Source: Humulus lupulus
Lineage: Eukaryota > Streptophyta > Magnoliopsida > Rosales > Cannabaceae
Length of the DNA: 64,000 nt
Assembly: GCF_963169125.1 (NCBI RefSeq)
Contig: NC_084800.1
Location: forward strand, 141,294,397-141,358,396
Direction of reading: 5' to 3'
Shown piece by piece: positions 1 to 10,205 of the stretch (positions are counted from its first letter, which is position 1; each line of letters opens with the position of its first letter). The notes beneath the pieces are model-generated. The model was given only the letters and a program-made list of their open reading frames with translations. It was not told where the DNA came from and did no database searches. A program made the position numbers and the translations under genes.

Positions 1-1414
1 CTTTGGGGTTAATTCTTGTTAGGTTTTGTTGCTGAGACTGTGATAGAATTTCTATGATGATTAGCTTGAATTGTTGGGTTGATTTTGGGGTAAATTGGCT
101 TTGTATTGATGGAGAAAAATGGAGGATTTTCTAGGTTCGAAGGGTCAGACCACGACATTGTTCTTGCTAAGCCACGACCCTCTAGAACACTTGGGAGGCC
201 AAGAAGAAGGGCGGGTTGTGGCACACCCTAGCTTGGGCCACAGCGTGCATGCCCTGTTTATAGGTTGGGGGTTTCTGTTTAAGGACGGCCGCAACATGGG
301 TTCATGGGGTCACGATACTTTGTGTGTTTTTGGACTCCAAGGAGGTTTTAGGCTCGGGAATCCAAAAGTTAAGGCTCGGGATGGATTTTATCACCCGGAT
401 TGATAGAATTCAAGGTCCCGGAGACTAGAATAATGACTCAAAGTAATTTAATGGATTAAAACTTAATGGATGGATGTTTTTGATACGTTGTGACTAGGTT
501 TTTAGCGAGGCTCGGACTAGGGGACTGTGCTTGGGATATCGGTGCTTGGAAAGCTCGGGACACTAGTAAGAAAACTATTGTACCCATAGAGCAGGGTAAG
601 GCCCTATAGTTTGTGTTGCAAGGCACAACCCTATATGATTGTGTTGCAGGGCGTAGCCCCATTGATTATGTTTATACGTGTTTAAGTATTTGTTTATTTA
701 TGCTATGTGTGCATATATGTAAATGAATGGCAAGAGCCGGGAACGACAAAGGCCGAGAACGGCGAGGGTCGGGAACGGCGAGGGCCGAGAACGGCAAGGC
801 TGAATACGGCAAGGGGCCGGGAGCAGCATTAAGCACGCGAAGTGTGAGTTGCCAAGGTGAGACCCTATAGGATACCTGGGATATCCTAAATGTGGAGACC
901 GCAAACCTAGGGTCTGGTAAAGCACCTGGAACAACATGGCCGTATGTGTTTAGCCTGTTGACGATTTAATTATATGTTGAATGTTGGATATGCATATGTT
1001 TTTTGTTTGTGTGAAGTTTTCTTGCTGGGCTTCGGCTCATGGGTGCTCTATGGTGCAGGTAAGGGCAAGGGGAAAGTCGACCAACCATGAGTACGGAGAG
1101 CGTGAAGCAACGCGTTCATGTTTGGCCTGCCTGGCTGCCACAGCCAAGGGTATTTTTGGGAGACGTCTGTATTAAACCTAAATTTTGTCGTTTAGTCAAC
1201 TTTAATTATATTTTTGAGTTGTAAATATTTCTAAATAGTACTTTGGGATCCCAAATGTATATCGCTTTATAATTTTAAATGGATGATTATATTTTCAAAT
1301 TGTATGACTTTTTATTACAGTTTAGCTACACTTTTAACCTAAAACCTCGGCTAGCGACTTAATTGCACATTTTAAACTCATTTAGTAACAATTCTAAGGA
1401 AGTAGGGCGTTACA
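1..1414 (+). mobile_element. Tekay-type gypsy LTR, left end outside window
   Basis: The stretch ends in GGGCGTTACA at 1414, the typical 3' terminus of the Tekay-like LTRs in this window, and matches the solo LTR at 41368-43642 in block order. It shows a CCGC-rich leader around 130-300, the conserved core at 1021-1080, the GGGATCCCA palindrome near 1246, and then the terminal hairpin region. Short reading frames inside it are not genes. The left end and target duplication lie outside the window, so solo LTR and full element cannot be told apart. It is inserted in a minus-strand LTR that resumes at 1415. Confidence 0.75.
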
Positions 1415-1700
1415 GCACTCGTGAGCCAAGGCTCAGCAAGAATTTTAATTCATAATCACAAATGAACAACACTATATATACACTAAACTTAGATTGATCA
1501 ATTCAATAACAATAGAACAGAAGCAAGAAGCTAGGCATTGATAAACAGTTTAATCTGACATGTAATTCAATTGTAGCATTCAATAGAGTTAATTAAGTGC
1601 AAAAACACACTTCTGTTTATTCAGAGACATTCAGGCCCAGCGCCCTTAGGCTGAGCCCTCTGGCTATTTAGCTGACCACGGCACACTTAGGCTGGGCTAC
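1415..1700 (-). mobile_element. Host LTR X, fragment 1
   Basis: The sequence resumes directly inside the conserved LTR core, read on the minus strand (GAGCCAAGGCTCAGCAAGAA at 1423-1442). It continues with the CCCTTAGGC-rich block typical of these LTRs. It was split from fragment 2 by the solo LTR at 1701-3820; the GCTAC duplication at 1696-1700 and 3821-3825 marks that event. No coding sequence is seen. Confidence 0.65.
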
Positions 1701-3820
1701 TGTAACGCCCTACTTTCTTAGAGTCATTACTAAGTGAGTTTAAAACATGCATTCAACTCGCTAATCGAGGTTTTAGGTCAAATAGTGTAATTAAGCCATA
1801 AACAGAGGAAAAACTTTAGAAATAATTCATTTTCATTGAAAATCATAAAAGTTTAACACCTGGGATCCCAAAATACAGTTTAAAAACATTTACAACATAT
1901 AAATTGAACCAAGTCAACTAAACGACAAAATCTAGGTTTATTTACAAACATCTCCCAAAATCCACTGGCTATGGCAGCCAGGCAGGCCAAACATGTACAC
2001 GCCGCTTCATGCCTGCTACACTCATGGTTGGTTGGCTTTCTCCTTGCCCTTACCTGCACCACAGAGCATCTGTGAGCCGAAGCCCAGCAAGAAAACCCAC
2101 AAACAGATAACATATGCAAAACATACACCAAGTATATAAACTGGCCATCAATAGGCTAAACACATACGGCCTAGCCGACCTAGGCACTTTACCAGGCCCT
2201 GGCTTCGCAGTCCACTCCGTGAGGATATCTCAGGTATCCTGTAGGGACTCGCCCTGGCAACTCACACTCCACATGCTCAACGCTGCTCCCGGACCCTTGC
2301 CGTACTTGGCCTTGCACTCAACGTGCCTAACACCGTTTCCGGCCCTTTGCTGCCGACCTCGGCCTACACCATTCCCGGCTCTTGTCGATCATTCACATAA
2401 ATGCATTCATAGCATAATAAACAAGTACAGGATACTAGCAAATTCAATCAAAGGGCTACGCCCTGCAATTCAAACACATTGGGCTCAACCCTGCATAAAA
2501 GCTCTATGGGAGCAAGGGTTTTCTTACTTGAGTCCCAAGCTCTCCGAGCATCGATGTCCCGAGCACAGTCCTCTAACTTGAGCCTCGCCGAAACCCTAGT
2601 CACAACACATTAACAATATCCATCCATCAAGTTCTAATCCATTAAATAACTTTGAGCCATAACTCTAACCTCCGGGACCTTGAATTCTGTCAATCCGGGA
2701 GATAAAATCCATCCTGAGCCTTAACCATTGAGTTCCCAAGCCTAAACACCCTTAAAAACACAAGCTGGCACTAAGAGCCGCGACCCTACCCACAAGCGCC
2801 GCGGCTAGCCTCGAAACAGAGGCTAGCACTTCCCTGCAATACACACGGGCTGCAGCGTGCACACCAAGCGTCGTGGCGCGCCTCAAGCTTCTTGGACTCC
2901 AAGGGCCGCGCGTGCACACGGGCCGCGGCCCTTTCCTCCAAACCCAGAATTCTTCACCTTTCTCCTGCATTTTCTTCAGACCAACTCATCCTATAATCAA
3001 GCTAACAGTTCCAGACAATCAACACCAATATTCTAGCCCAGTTTCAACATTAAAACCCATCAAAACCTGCTCCAAAACTCAACTAAAATACCCAAGAACA
3101 GATCAAGTTCCAATCACATGCATATCCTAAAAACACAGTAGAAATTCAAGCTTAATTCCCATGGTTAGAGCTTACCTTTGCTGAGTTTAGTCTCTGAATT
3201 TGATCCTTAATCCTCAAGCTTTTAGCTCCTAAGATTTCCCAGCCCAATTCCTGGTTTTAACTAGCTTCCACCAAAATTCTCCTTTGATATGCCTTAGAGA
3301 GTGAGAGAGAGAGAGAGAGATGAGAACCTATCTTCAGCTGGAAAGGAAAGTGGGTGTCGGTTTCTACAAGCATCTAAATGATTCTTCCCTTTGTTTTATT
3401 TAACTTAGTCTATGTGGTTACCTCAAGGCTCGGGGTACCAAAACGTCCCCGAGGGCAAAATGGTAAATTTCCCCGGTATTCCCTCCTAGACATTCTATCC
3501 TCAAATATATCTCCAAATATTTATTTCCATAAATCGATAACCCCATAATATATCTAATACCCAAAGTACCCCTCGACTCGCCCCGAGTCGGATTCTCAAC
3601 CCTGTTGTGACTTTCTGGCTAACCGCTCCCCAGGACTGTCTCGGTTCGTGCTGCACAGACATATCACATATATATAGCATTTATTACATTTATACCCCTA
3701 ATGTCCAAATGGGGCCCACATGCATATTTAACTCAACTAAACATGCATCATTATCATATATTGCCCTCCAGGCACGCTAATCAAGGCCCTAAGCCCTATT
3801 AGCAAATTCGGGTCGTTACA
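1701..3820 (-). mobile_element. Solo Tekay-type LTR (K)
   Basis: The 2120-bp unit begins TGTAACGCCC and ends GGTCGTTACA, the reverse complement of a standard LTR. It is flanked by the perfect 5-bp duplication GCTAC (1696-1700 and 3821-3825). Inside are the conserved core on the minus strand (2041-2094), the CCGCGG-rich block (about 2770-2940) and a short GA run (about 3299-3320). No internal region is present, so this is a solo LTR left by LTR-LTR recombination. The 155-residue frame at 2114-2581 is LTR sequence, not a gene. Confidence 0.9.
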
Positions 3821-4568
3821 GCTACGTTCTGCATGCTTGACATCAGCCTCTGCTCCCTTAGGCCGGACTTTCAGATCAGATATAATAAATGAATAGATTG
3901 TGGAACATGCAATCGATTGTACCACAAACAAATATACCTATCCAGATATTCTCAGATACAGATTTATTGACAATCTCACATATAATTATATTTGTTAACA
4001 GGGGTCCAAGTCCCAATCACAACCCGGGTGTAGTTTTCTTACCTCGAGTCCCAAGCTGAAGATGTAAGGCGGTCCAGAGCACGATCCTCAATCTCGAGCC
4101 TTAACAGTAACCCTAGTCACAACGCGATAACGGATAACCATTAAATCCTAAACTAGTTAAAAGCTTCAGAATAACATACTAGCCTCTAAGACATGGAATT
4201 CTACTAAACCATCTAGTAGAATCCTTCCCGAGCACTTAGGTTTGAGTTCCCGAGCCTAAAAACCCTATTTCTCCACTATTCCCTATTTGAGTTGCGACCC
4301 TCTACAAGTTAGAGAGCTTTCTCAGGAAAAACCCTAAACACACTGCGATGTGCCCTAACCTGCGTCGCGGTGCATGGGCAAATTCAGGGACCCCTAGTGC
4401 CTTCTCGCACACATAGGCCACGGCGCCTGAAGTACAGGGTCGCGACCGAGCCCAAAACCCAGAAATCTTCAATGTTTTCAATCCAAAAATCTTTAGAATC
4501 TCCCTACCAAAAACCTCATTTTTCCCAAAATCAAACCCCCCAACAAGTTTACTGCAGCATATACAACA
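3821..4568 (-). mobile_element. Host LTR X, fragment 2
   Basis: This continues the minus-strand LTR begun at 1415. It has the TTCTTACCTCGAGTCCC block at about 4037 and a CGCGG-containing segment near 4340-4450, in the order seen in intact LTRs. It is interrupted at 4568 by Tat element A. The last five bases, CAACA (4564-4568), are the left target duplication of A; the right copy at 22752 is CAACG. Confidence 0.65.
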
Positions 4569-5614
4569 TGTTGACGGTGAGAACTCGTCAACTAAGTTAA
4601 GTCAGAAAAATTGCAAAGTAGAGATTATCAAAAGAAAAGCTTTAGAAATATAAGTATAAACTCCAAGAACAATTGCATAAGAAAAATGTTGAAATCAGTT
4701 TGTATTCACTATGTTGCACTGCTACAGTAATTTTTCCATCCCCCTTCCATGTGGAATCAGGGTTCATTTTAAAGTAGGCCCTAATGGCCCTAGATACAGG
4801 GTGGTCTAGGGGACCAATTCATACACAAGTACACTGTCAGGAGAGTGGTTTCAAAGGTAGTGGTGTTGGCACTAGTACATGGCCAGGCATCATGAGGATG
4901 TCTCCACTACTTGACCGTACGGCTGTCAGAGGAGTGGTACAGGTGGTAGTGGTGTCGACTCTGACATCTGGTTGGGAGCATGCATGCCATGTCCTCTCTC
5001 CTAGTGCTCCAACTACTTGTCTAACATGAGTGCTATGGTCAGGCGTATGGGGTCTTAAAAGTCGTACCCTGTACAATATTATACTAGCATGACCTTTCTG
5101 AATCATACTTGGGCTTTCCCTTTCAGACGGTGGGGGTGTCTCTCACAAGCCCCTGATGCAGCTTGTGCGTGGGCGAGGCGCTGGCCTTGTTAGCCCTTGG
5201 CACGGCGGGTGCGCGGGCGAGGCGAGGGCATGGTGTCGGCCTTGCGACCCCCCGACGCGGCTGACTTGTGTGCGAGGTCTTGGCCTCGCGAGGCCTCTGG
5301 CGAGGCTAGCGCACAGAGGAGCGAGGCGGGCTCGCGTGGGCGCGCTGTGGAGCGAGGTGGGGTCCTCGCGTGGGCGCGCTGTTGAGCGAGGCAGGGCTCG
5401 CGTGGGCACGCTGTGGAGCGAGGCGGGGGCCTCGCGCGGGGCACATGGAGGAGTGAGGTTGGGCCTCGCGTGACCCCTCGGATCTCCTGATGCATCTTTA
5501 TTAAGGCCTCCTATGAGACATGGGTTGAGGGAAAAATATTGGGTTGCTTGGACTGCCTGAGGCTAATGAGGGTAGACTTCCACATTTTCCCTTGGTGGAG
5601 TTTTAGCATCCACA
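4569..5614 (-). repeat. 3' LTR of Tat element A
   Basis: The 1046-bp LTR runs from TGTTGACGGTGAGAACTCG to GCATCCACA on the plus strand. It matches 12769-13435 plus 22324-22751 with substitutions and a different copy number of an internal GC-rich minisatellite. The ends are TG and CA. A polypurine tract adjoins at 5615. Confidence 0.88.
5331..5470. repeat. GC-rich 33-bp minisatellite inside Tat A 3' LTR
   Basis: About five units of roughly 33 bp start with CTCGCGTGGG or a close variant (near 5331, 5365, 5397, 5431 and 5464). Each includes GCGCTGTGGAGCGAGG-like sequence. The block is very rich in CpG while its surroundings are AT-rich. The overlapping 88-105 residue frames on both strands come from this repeat and are not genes. 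The other LTR has about seven units (22399-22615). Confidence 0.75.
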
Positions 5615-5627
5615 CTTGCCCCCCAGT
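5615..5627 (-). other. Polypurine tract of Tat A, next to 3' LTR
   Basis: On the minus strand this reads ACTGGGGGGCAAG and directly precedes the TGTGGATG start of the 3' LTR. This is the standard position of the plus-strand primer in LTR retrotransposons. Element B has an equivalent tract at 50901-50917. Confidence 0.75.
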
Positions 5628-5675
5628 CTAGGAGAGTACCTTCAGGTACTTTGGTAGACTCATCTTTTTAATTCT

Positions 5676-5683
5676 TATAAATA
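5676..5683 (+). promoter_or_regulatory. TATA-box candidate for the antisense ORF of Tat A
   Basis: TATAAATA lies 62 bp outside the LTR edge and about 530 bp upstream of the ATG at 6208, on the strand of the antisense ORF. Element B has TATATAAAAGG at the matching place (51164-51174). The function is inferred from position and motif only. Confidence 0.45.
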
Positions 5684-5715
5684 GGCCTCTATGCAAGCCT
5701 TATTATTTACACCTT

Positions 5716-5787
5716 ACTTCCTTAGCTTAGTGGTACCTAGACCCTTGCTCCTTTCAAGAGGTAAGGGGTTCAATCCCCCACAACCTC
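5716..5787 (+). other. tRNA-like segment with pol III A and B boxes
   Basis: TAGCTTAGTGG at 5723-5733 fits the tRNA A-box consensus, and GGTTCAATCCC at 5767-5777 is a near-perfect B box. The 44-bp spacing is that of a true tRNA. A T-arm stem (GGGG/CCCC) and a short anticodon-type stem (CTTG/CAAG around a 7-base loop) can be drawn. The acceptor ends do not pair, so this is not a functional tRNA gene. A tRNA-derived remnant or SINE head is more likely. It lies between the TATA box and the antisense ORF. Confidence 0.4.
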
Positions 5788-6207
5788 ACTTTTGCTATAG
5801 TTTTTCTCTTTTTTTTATGAGTTAATTTTTGGTCTATTTATGTCCCTTCATATATTTGAAGGCTAACACATCTTTTCTGTCTATTTTTGCAGACGCCCAT
5901 TTTCGACCATTCGGTGCTTTTGGCCCTCGACCTCCTTTTGACCTAGACAGCGCTCCATTTTACCTGCTTGAGGTATATTTTATTTTTCCCTCATGTTCAT
6001 TGGGTCCAAATTAGCATTACTCGGGATTGGGTACCATGGCCTAAACTTGCAGTGAGTTTGCCCAGTTTCATGCCCCCTTTTTTTTATACCCTGGAGCGGA
6101 TCATTTAGGGCATTTGCATCTAAAGGATTTAAGCCCATTCCTTTGTTTTTTTGTATCCATCCCCTCATTTATACGTGAACCCTTCTTTGCTTTCAGAACG
6201 AGGTCTC

Positions 6208-8656
6208 ATGGCCAGTGACGGTCCGTTCGACATACCTCTGGGGGTTGAGTTTATTGACCTGTCCTCAGACTCAAAGTCCCCTGAGGAAAACCCTTACCAA
6301 GATTATGACTCCTTAAGGCAAGCCCGTATCCGTCACCTTGAGCACATGGCTGAACTTAGGCATAAAATTTGGGTGGTGGAGAGTGAACTTGACTCGGCGT
6401 TGAAAGGACACGAAGTACCTTTCCCCCTCGACCTTAGCGACCACATAGCGAGCCTTAGGGCGACCCTTTTAGACTTGCAGGGGGAGTTGGAGTTTATGGA
6501 AGGACACCTTCCGCCTGAGCCCTCCAGCCCATCATCTCCTTATGACTATCATGAGGCCGCTCCTGCTTCCCCTCAGCCCTTAATTTCGATCTTTCCTAGC
6601 TTAGTGCTTCCGCGGCTGGTGCCCCGGTGGAAGACTCTTGCTAGGAGGAGAAAATGGAGGGTTAAGTATTCTGTCTCTTCCTCACCTTTTTCTTTTGATT
6701 TTGCAGATATGTCGAGGGCATGACGACAGGTATCTACCCAGGAGCCAGACAATGCTCCTTTACTGGCATCCGAACTGGTGTCGCATGTGTCAGAGAGTAA
6801 ATTGAGAGAAATTGTGAAGCACTATTGTGTTCCCCCAGAGTACGCCTTATACGCTCCTCTGGAGACATGCCGGGCCGACCGCCCCAGGACTGGCCTCGTG
6901 GCCCTTAGTGAGCACATTCTGAAGGCGGGTGGTACCATCCCCTTGCACCCATTTTTCGTAGCGGTCTTTAACTATTTCGACCTGGCCCCCCTTCAGCTGT
7001 CACCCAACAGTTGGTTGACCTTGAGCTGCCTTTTTGTGGCATTCGCAGTACTTGCCAAATGTGCTCCTACGACGCAAGAGGTGCACAACCTGTATAACCT
7101 CATGCCCTCTCCCAAGTCCAAGGGCTTCTACTATTTGCAAATGGCCAATAACGAGCTCCCCTTGATAGAGGGCTCAGTGTCCAATACGGGGTCTTGGAAA
7201 CGGGAATTTTTCTTCGTAGAGGGCCCTCTCTCTATCTGCGAGCACTTCCGTGCCACCCCCAGTAAGTACCCTGGGCGTCCTTTTCTTTTTGTTGGAACTT
7301 ACAGTTTTATACTTATGTTTGCATTGACAATATCGTGGATCATGCAGAGCAATTTGCCGTTCCCGCAGTCGTTGGGTCGGAAGCGGACGCCGTGAAGGAC
7401 CTCATTAATGCTGACCCCGCCCTGAAGAAGGCGGCATTTTTATTCACCGTGGAAAATCTCAACCTCCACCAGTTGTCCCCGGTTTCGGACCCCAAGTTAC
7501 TGTGGTCGATTTCTTGGTCAAAGAAGACTACGGCTGCGTCGGCTGAGCCTTGCCCAGATGAAGGTGAGGCTGAGGATGAGCCGAGGGAAGCCCCCCTTGA
7601 ACGTGGGGGACCTCACCAGCGATCCTCGTCCGCTGAGGGATACCCTCCTTATGTCTCTTATGACCAGGACATAGCCTCTCAATCTCAAGACCAGCATGCC
7701 GTACCGGGGTGCTTTGTTTGCCCCAACCCTGAGGACTATGATGCTTTCACTCAGGCTCCTCTCGACCCTGGACCATCGGGGGCTTATTTTTCCAATCTTC
7801 CAGCACCCCCCTCTGATTTACCGGGGCCTCACATTTCCACTTTTTCTGCGCCCCCTTCCGTTTCAGTGAGCGGGTCATCGGTCCTTACCCAGCCAGGTGA
7901 CCTTGGCCTAGATGGGGTACCCTGGGTGAATCGTATAGCGACTACTTATGGGCGGTGGTTCATCCAACTCACCTCGAATCTCCCTGAACCTGACTGGAAC
8001 AGTCTTGGGAGTTTTGCTCTGTCAGACCTTGGGGAAACTCCAAGGCGCACCACTGCTTGGGTGAGTTCATGCATCTTATGTCGGCCCTATTATATTTATA
8101 TGTGCATACACATTTTTTTTTGTTACTTATTATTTCTGTTATTAACTTTCTAGTGTAGGCCCATGTTGTGGCTCAGCAGTTTGCTGACTCGACTAACAAT
8201 CTCTCTGCGTCGTGCACTGAGAGGGATCGTCTTGCAGCACGGACCCAGGAGCTCGAGAGAGAGCTTAATGAAACCAAGGATAAGTTGACAAGGGCTCGGA
8301 CCAAACTTGCCAACTCGTTAAAAAAGAGGAAGAAAGCGATTGCCAAGGCCTCGAAGTTGCAGGACATGGTTACCAAGCTAGAGAGCGAGCTCCAGGGTGC
8401 CCAGGCTACCGCGGTTGCTGCGCAGGCGAGGGTCTCTTCCCTAGAGACCGATCTTGAAGCTGCTAGAGCTGAGGTTGCTGCATCGCAGGAGAGGGTTTCC
8501 TCTTTAGAAGCGGAGAGGGTGACCACTGAGCATAGGTCCATAGAGCGCGCCCTCTATGGCGTATGGAGGCAGGACCCCAACTTCGACTTCTCCTCCTTTG
8601 GCGAGTATGCCGTGGCCCGGGCGGCTGGGTGGAACGCCCGAGGCAGGAGGCCCTGA
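6208..8656 (+). CDS. Antisense spliced ORF (aORF) of Tat A, Transposase_28-like plus coiled coil
   Basis: The ORF runs opposite to gag. Reading from ATG 6208 and removing two introns (7262-7347, GTAAGT...CAG, phase 1; 8061-8158, GTGAGT...TAG, phase 0) gives one frame of about 754 codons to TGA 8654-8656. It contains a single in-frame TGA at 6721-6723. A short intron-like stretch at 6661-6706 (46 bp, too short for normal plant splicing) lies just before that stop. From N to C: an acidic/helical region, a conserved core with FNYFDLAPLQLSPNSW and KGFYYLQ, a proline-rich linker, and a long Glu/Ala/Arg coiled coil (8168-8550). The core resembles the plant family Pfam calls putative gypsy-type transposon (Transposase_28), recalled from memory. 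Additional ORFs of this kind, sense or antisense, are known between pol and the 3' LTR in Tat elements; their function is unknown. Confidence 0.65.
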
Positions 8657-9344
8657 GGTTGCTATTTCATTACCTCTACCAGCCAGCCCGTTGTAGATGT
8701 ATGCTCGTTTGAGCCGTTGTAATATTATTGTTATTATTTTTATTTTGTGAATCTTTTCATGTTATCAAGACTCCTTTTTCAATATATATATACATGTGTG
8801 GTTATTTATCTCTTATTGTTCTACGTTTGAGGCCTTTTTGAGCCTGTATGATGGGGTTTGGTAGGTTCCCCTTTTTTTTATTCACCAGGCTAGAGGTCCT
8901 TTGGAGCCCATGTGAAAGGGTTCATTGGGACCTTTTTTGGTGCCTCTTGATTACTTCTATAAGGATATTTTGACCCCTTGGGTTCTAGCTATCCTTTTAT
9001 ATATTCTTGCGCGTGCTTATTATTTTTTGCGAGAAGCATCCTTCTCGTCGTTATTCATAGTACTATTTTTGCAAGGGTCTCTTTTAGGACCCTTTTTGGC
9101 TAGACGGCTTGGTGGCCGCTCTAGGTTATTGGTGGGTGCTCTCTCTAATGTCTTTCCTCTTGTGGGAGCATCTGCCTTTATTTGGAAGTGTGTTGTTGTT
9201 GTTGCAAGACCTTTTGATCTCCTTGAGGTTCATAAGGGTAGCTAATCCTTTTGAACCCAAGAGATGCCTTGCAAGGTCCTCTCCCTGTTTGCTAGGGTTC
9301 CCCGCGCATTGCATTCCTCTTTTAAAGAATTTTGCTTAAGGCTC
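8657..9344 (+). other. Non-coding segment after the antisense ORF of Tat A
   Basis: T-rich sequence with phrases such as CCTTTTTGG and AGGGTCCT that foreshadow the tandem array at 9345. The 106-residue frame at 8925-9245 is leucine/phenylalanine-rich by composition and has no counterpart in element B. I read the segment as the 3' untranslated region of the antisense transcript. Confidence 0.5.
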
Positions 9345-9870
9345 TGATGCAAAGGGTCCTTTTTGGGGTCCTTCTGATAGAGGGCCCTTTTTAGGATCCT
9401 CCTGCTGCAAGGGGTCCTTTTTAGGATCCTCCTGTTATAGGGTCCTTTTTAGGATCCTCCTTTTTAGGAGTCCTTTTTAGGTTCCTCTTGTTAGAGGGTC
9501 CTTTTTAGGATCCTGGTGCACGGGGTCCTTTTTAGGATCCTCCTGTTAGAGGGTCCTTTTTAGGATCGTCCTTTTTAGGTTCCTCTTGTTAGAGGGTCCT
9601 TTGTAGGATCTTGGTGCACGGGGTCTTTTTTAGGATCCTCCTGTTGCAAGGGGTCCTTTTTAGGATCCCCCTGTTAGAGGGTCCTTTTTAGGATCCTCCT
9701 TTTTAGGAGTCCTTTTTAGGTTCCTCTTGTTAGAGTGTCCTTTTTAGGATCCTGATGCACGGGGTCTTTTTTAGGATCCTCTTGTTAGAGGGTCCTTTTT
9801 AGGATCCTCTTGTTGCAAGGGGTCCATTTTAGGATCCTCCTGTTAGAGGGTCCTTTTTAGGATCCTCTTT
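9345..9870. repeat. Variable tandem array of GGTCCTTTTTAGGATCC units in Tat A
   Basis: About eighteen short units are built on GGGTCCTTTTTAGGATCCTC, with linkers (TGTTAGA, TGCAAGG, TGCACGG). The TGCACGG variant recurs near 9514, 9612 and 9753, which points to irregular higher-order duplication. The array lies between the end of the antisense ORF and an internal polypurine tract, the same place as the unrelated 119-bp array in element B. Tat elements are known for hypervariable tandem repeats in this 3' region. Confidence 0.85.
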
Positions 9871-9915
9871 TTTTTTCTTTTTTTTTTTTGCTTGCTGTAT
9901 GTCTTTACTCCCTGT

Positions 9916-9930
9916 CCTCCCCCCCAAGTG
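9916..9930 (-). other. Internal polypurine tract of Tat A
   Basis: The minus strand reads CACTTGGGGGGGAGG. It resembles the LTR-adjacent tract at 5615-5627 and element B's internal tract at 55608-55620. It lies between the pol side and the tandem array. A role as a second plus-strand primer is inferred only from similarity. Confidence 0.45.
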
Positions 9931-10205
9931 TTTGGTGAAATTTATTTCGGCAGGCACTTTGGCTGATGCTTGCAAAGAGAAGAAAAATAACACGTGAAGT
10001 TGCAAACAGTTTCATTCATAGCATGTGGTTTACAACGGCATATTAAAGAAGGGTTACATCTAATTGGGAGGTTACCTAGGTAGCCTCTTTGATTCTTACT
10101 CACTAGGATAACATAATAAGGAACAAACTAAACATAGGTCCTTTTTGCACCGGGTGCCGAAGCCTCACTGGTAGCATTTCTCGAGGTGTTCCGCAACTCG
10201 TGGGT
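9931..10205 (-). other. Pol-deletion junction and remaining 3' untranslated sequence of Tat A
   Basis: Just past the gag-protease stop, a shifted frame reads ELDPRVAEHLEKCYQ (10205-10161), which resembles the protease-RT linker of Tat polyproteins (element B has IDPRIGED). It stops there, and RT, RNase H and integrase are absent. The remaining sequence, with a TTTCATTCAT/TTACAA phrase, resembles the stretch between integrase and the internal polypurine tract in B (55620-55780). Pol therefore appears to be lost by an internal deletion. Confidence 0.55.

Noticed and set aside
2114..2581. A 155-residue frame with Cys and Pro
   Set aside because: It spans the LTR core and its flank on the antisense strand of solo LTR K and is not preserved in other LTRs.
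5143..5495. Overlapping Arg/Ala-rich frames on both strands (88-105 residues)
   Set aside because: These arise from the 33-bp CpG-rich minisatellite in the Tat A LTR.
5716..5787. Functional tRNA gene
   Set aside because: A and B boxes fit but the acceptor stem does not pair and the anticodon stem is weak.
6661..6706. Third intron in the antisense ORF of Tat A
   Set aside because: Ends fit GT...CAG but 46 bp is below the usual plant minimum and removal would shift the frame; left as exon with an in-frame TGA at 6721.
8925..9245. Leu/Phe-rich 106-residue frame that looks like membrane helices
   Set aside because: It lies in T-rich non-coding sequence next to the tandem array, has no counterpart in element B and no supporting motif.
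9345..9870. Possible CRISPR-like array
   Set aside because: Units are directly adjacent with repeat-derived linkers, no unique spacers and no cas genes; the sequence is from a plant retrotransposon.
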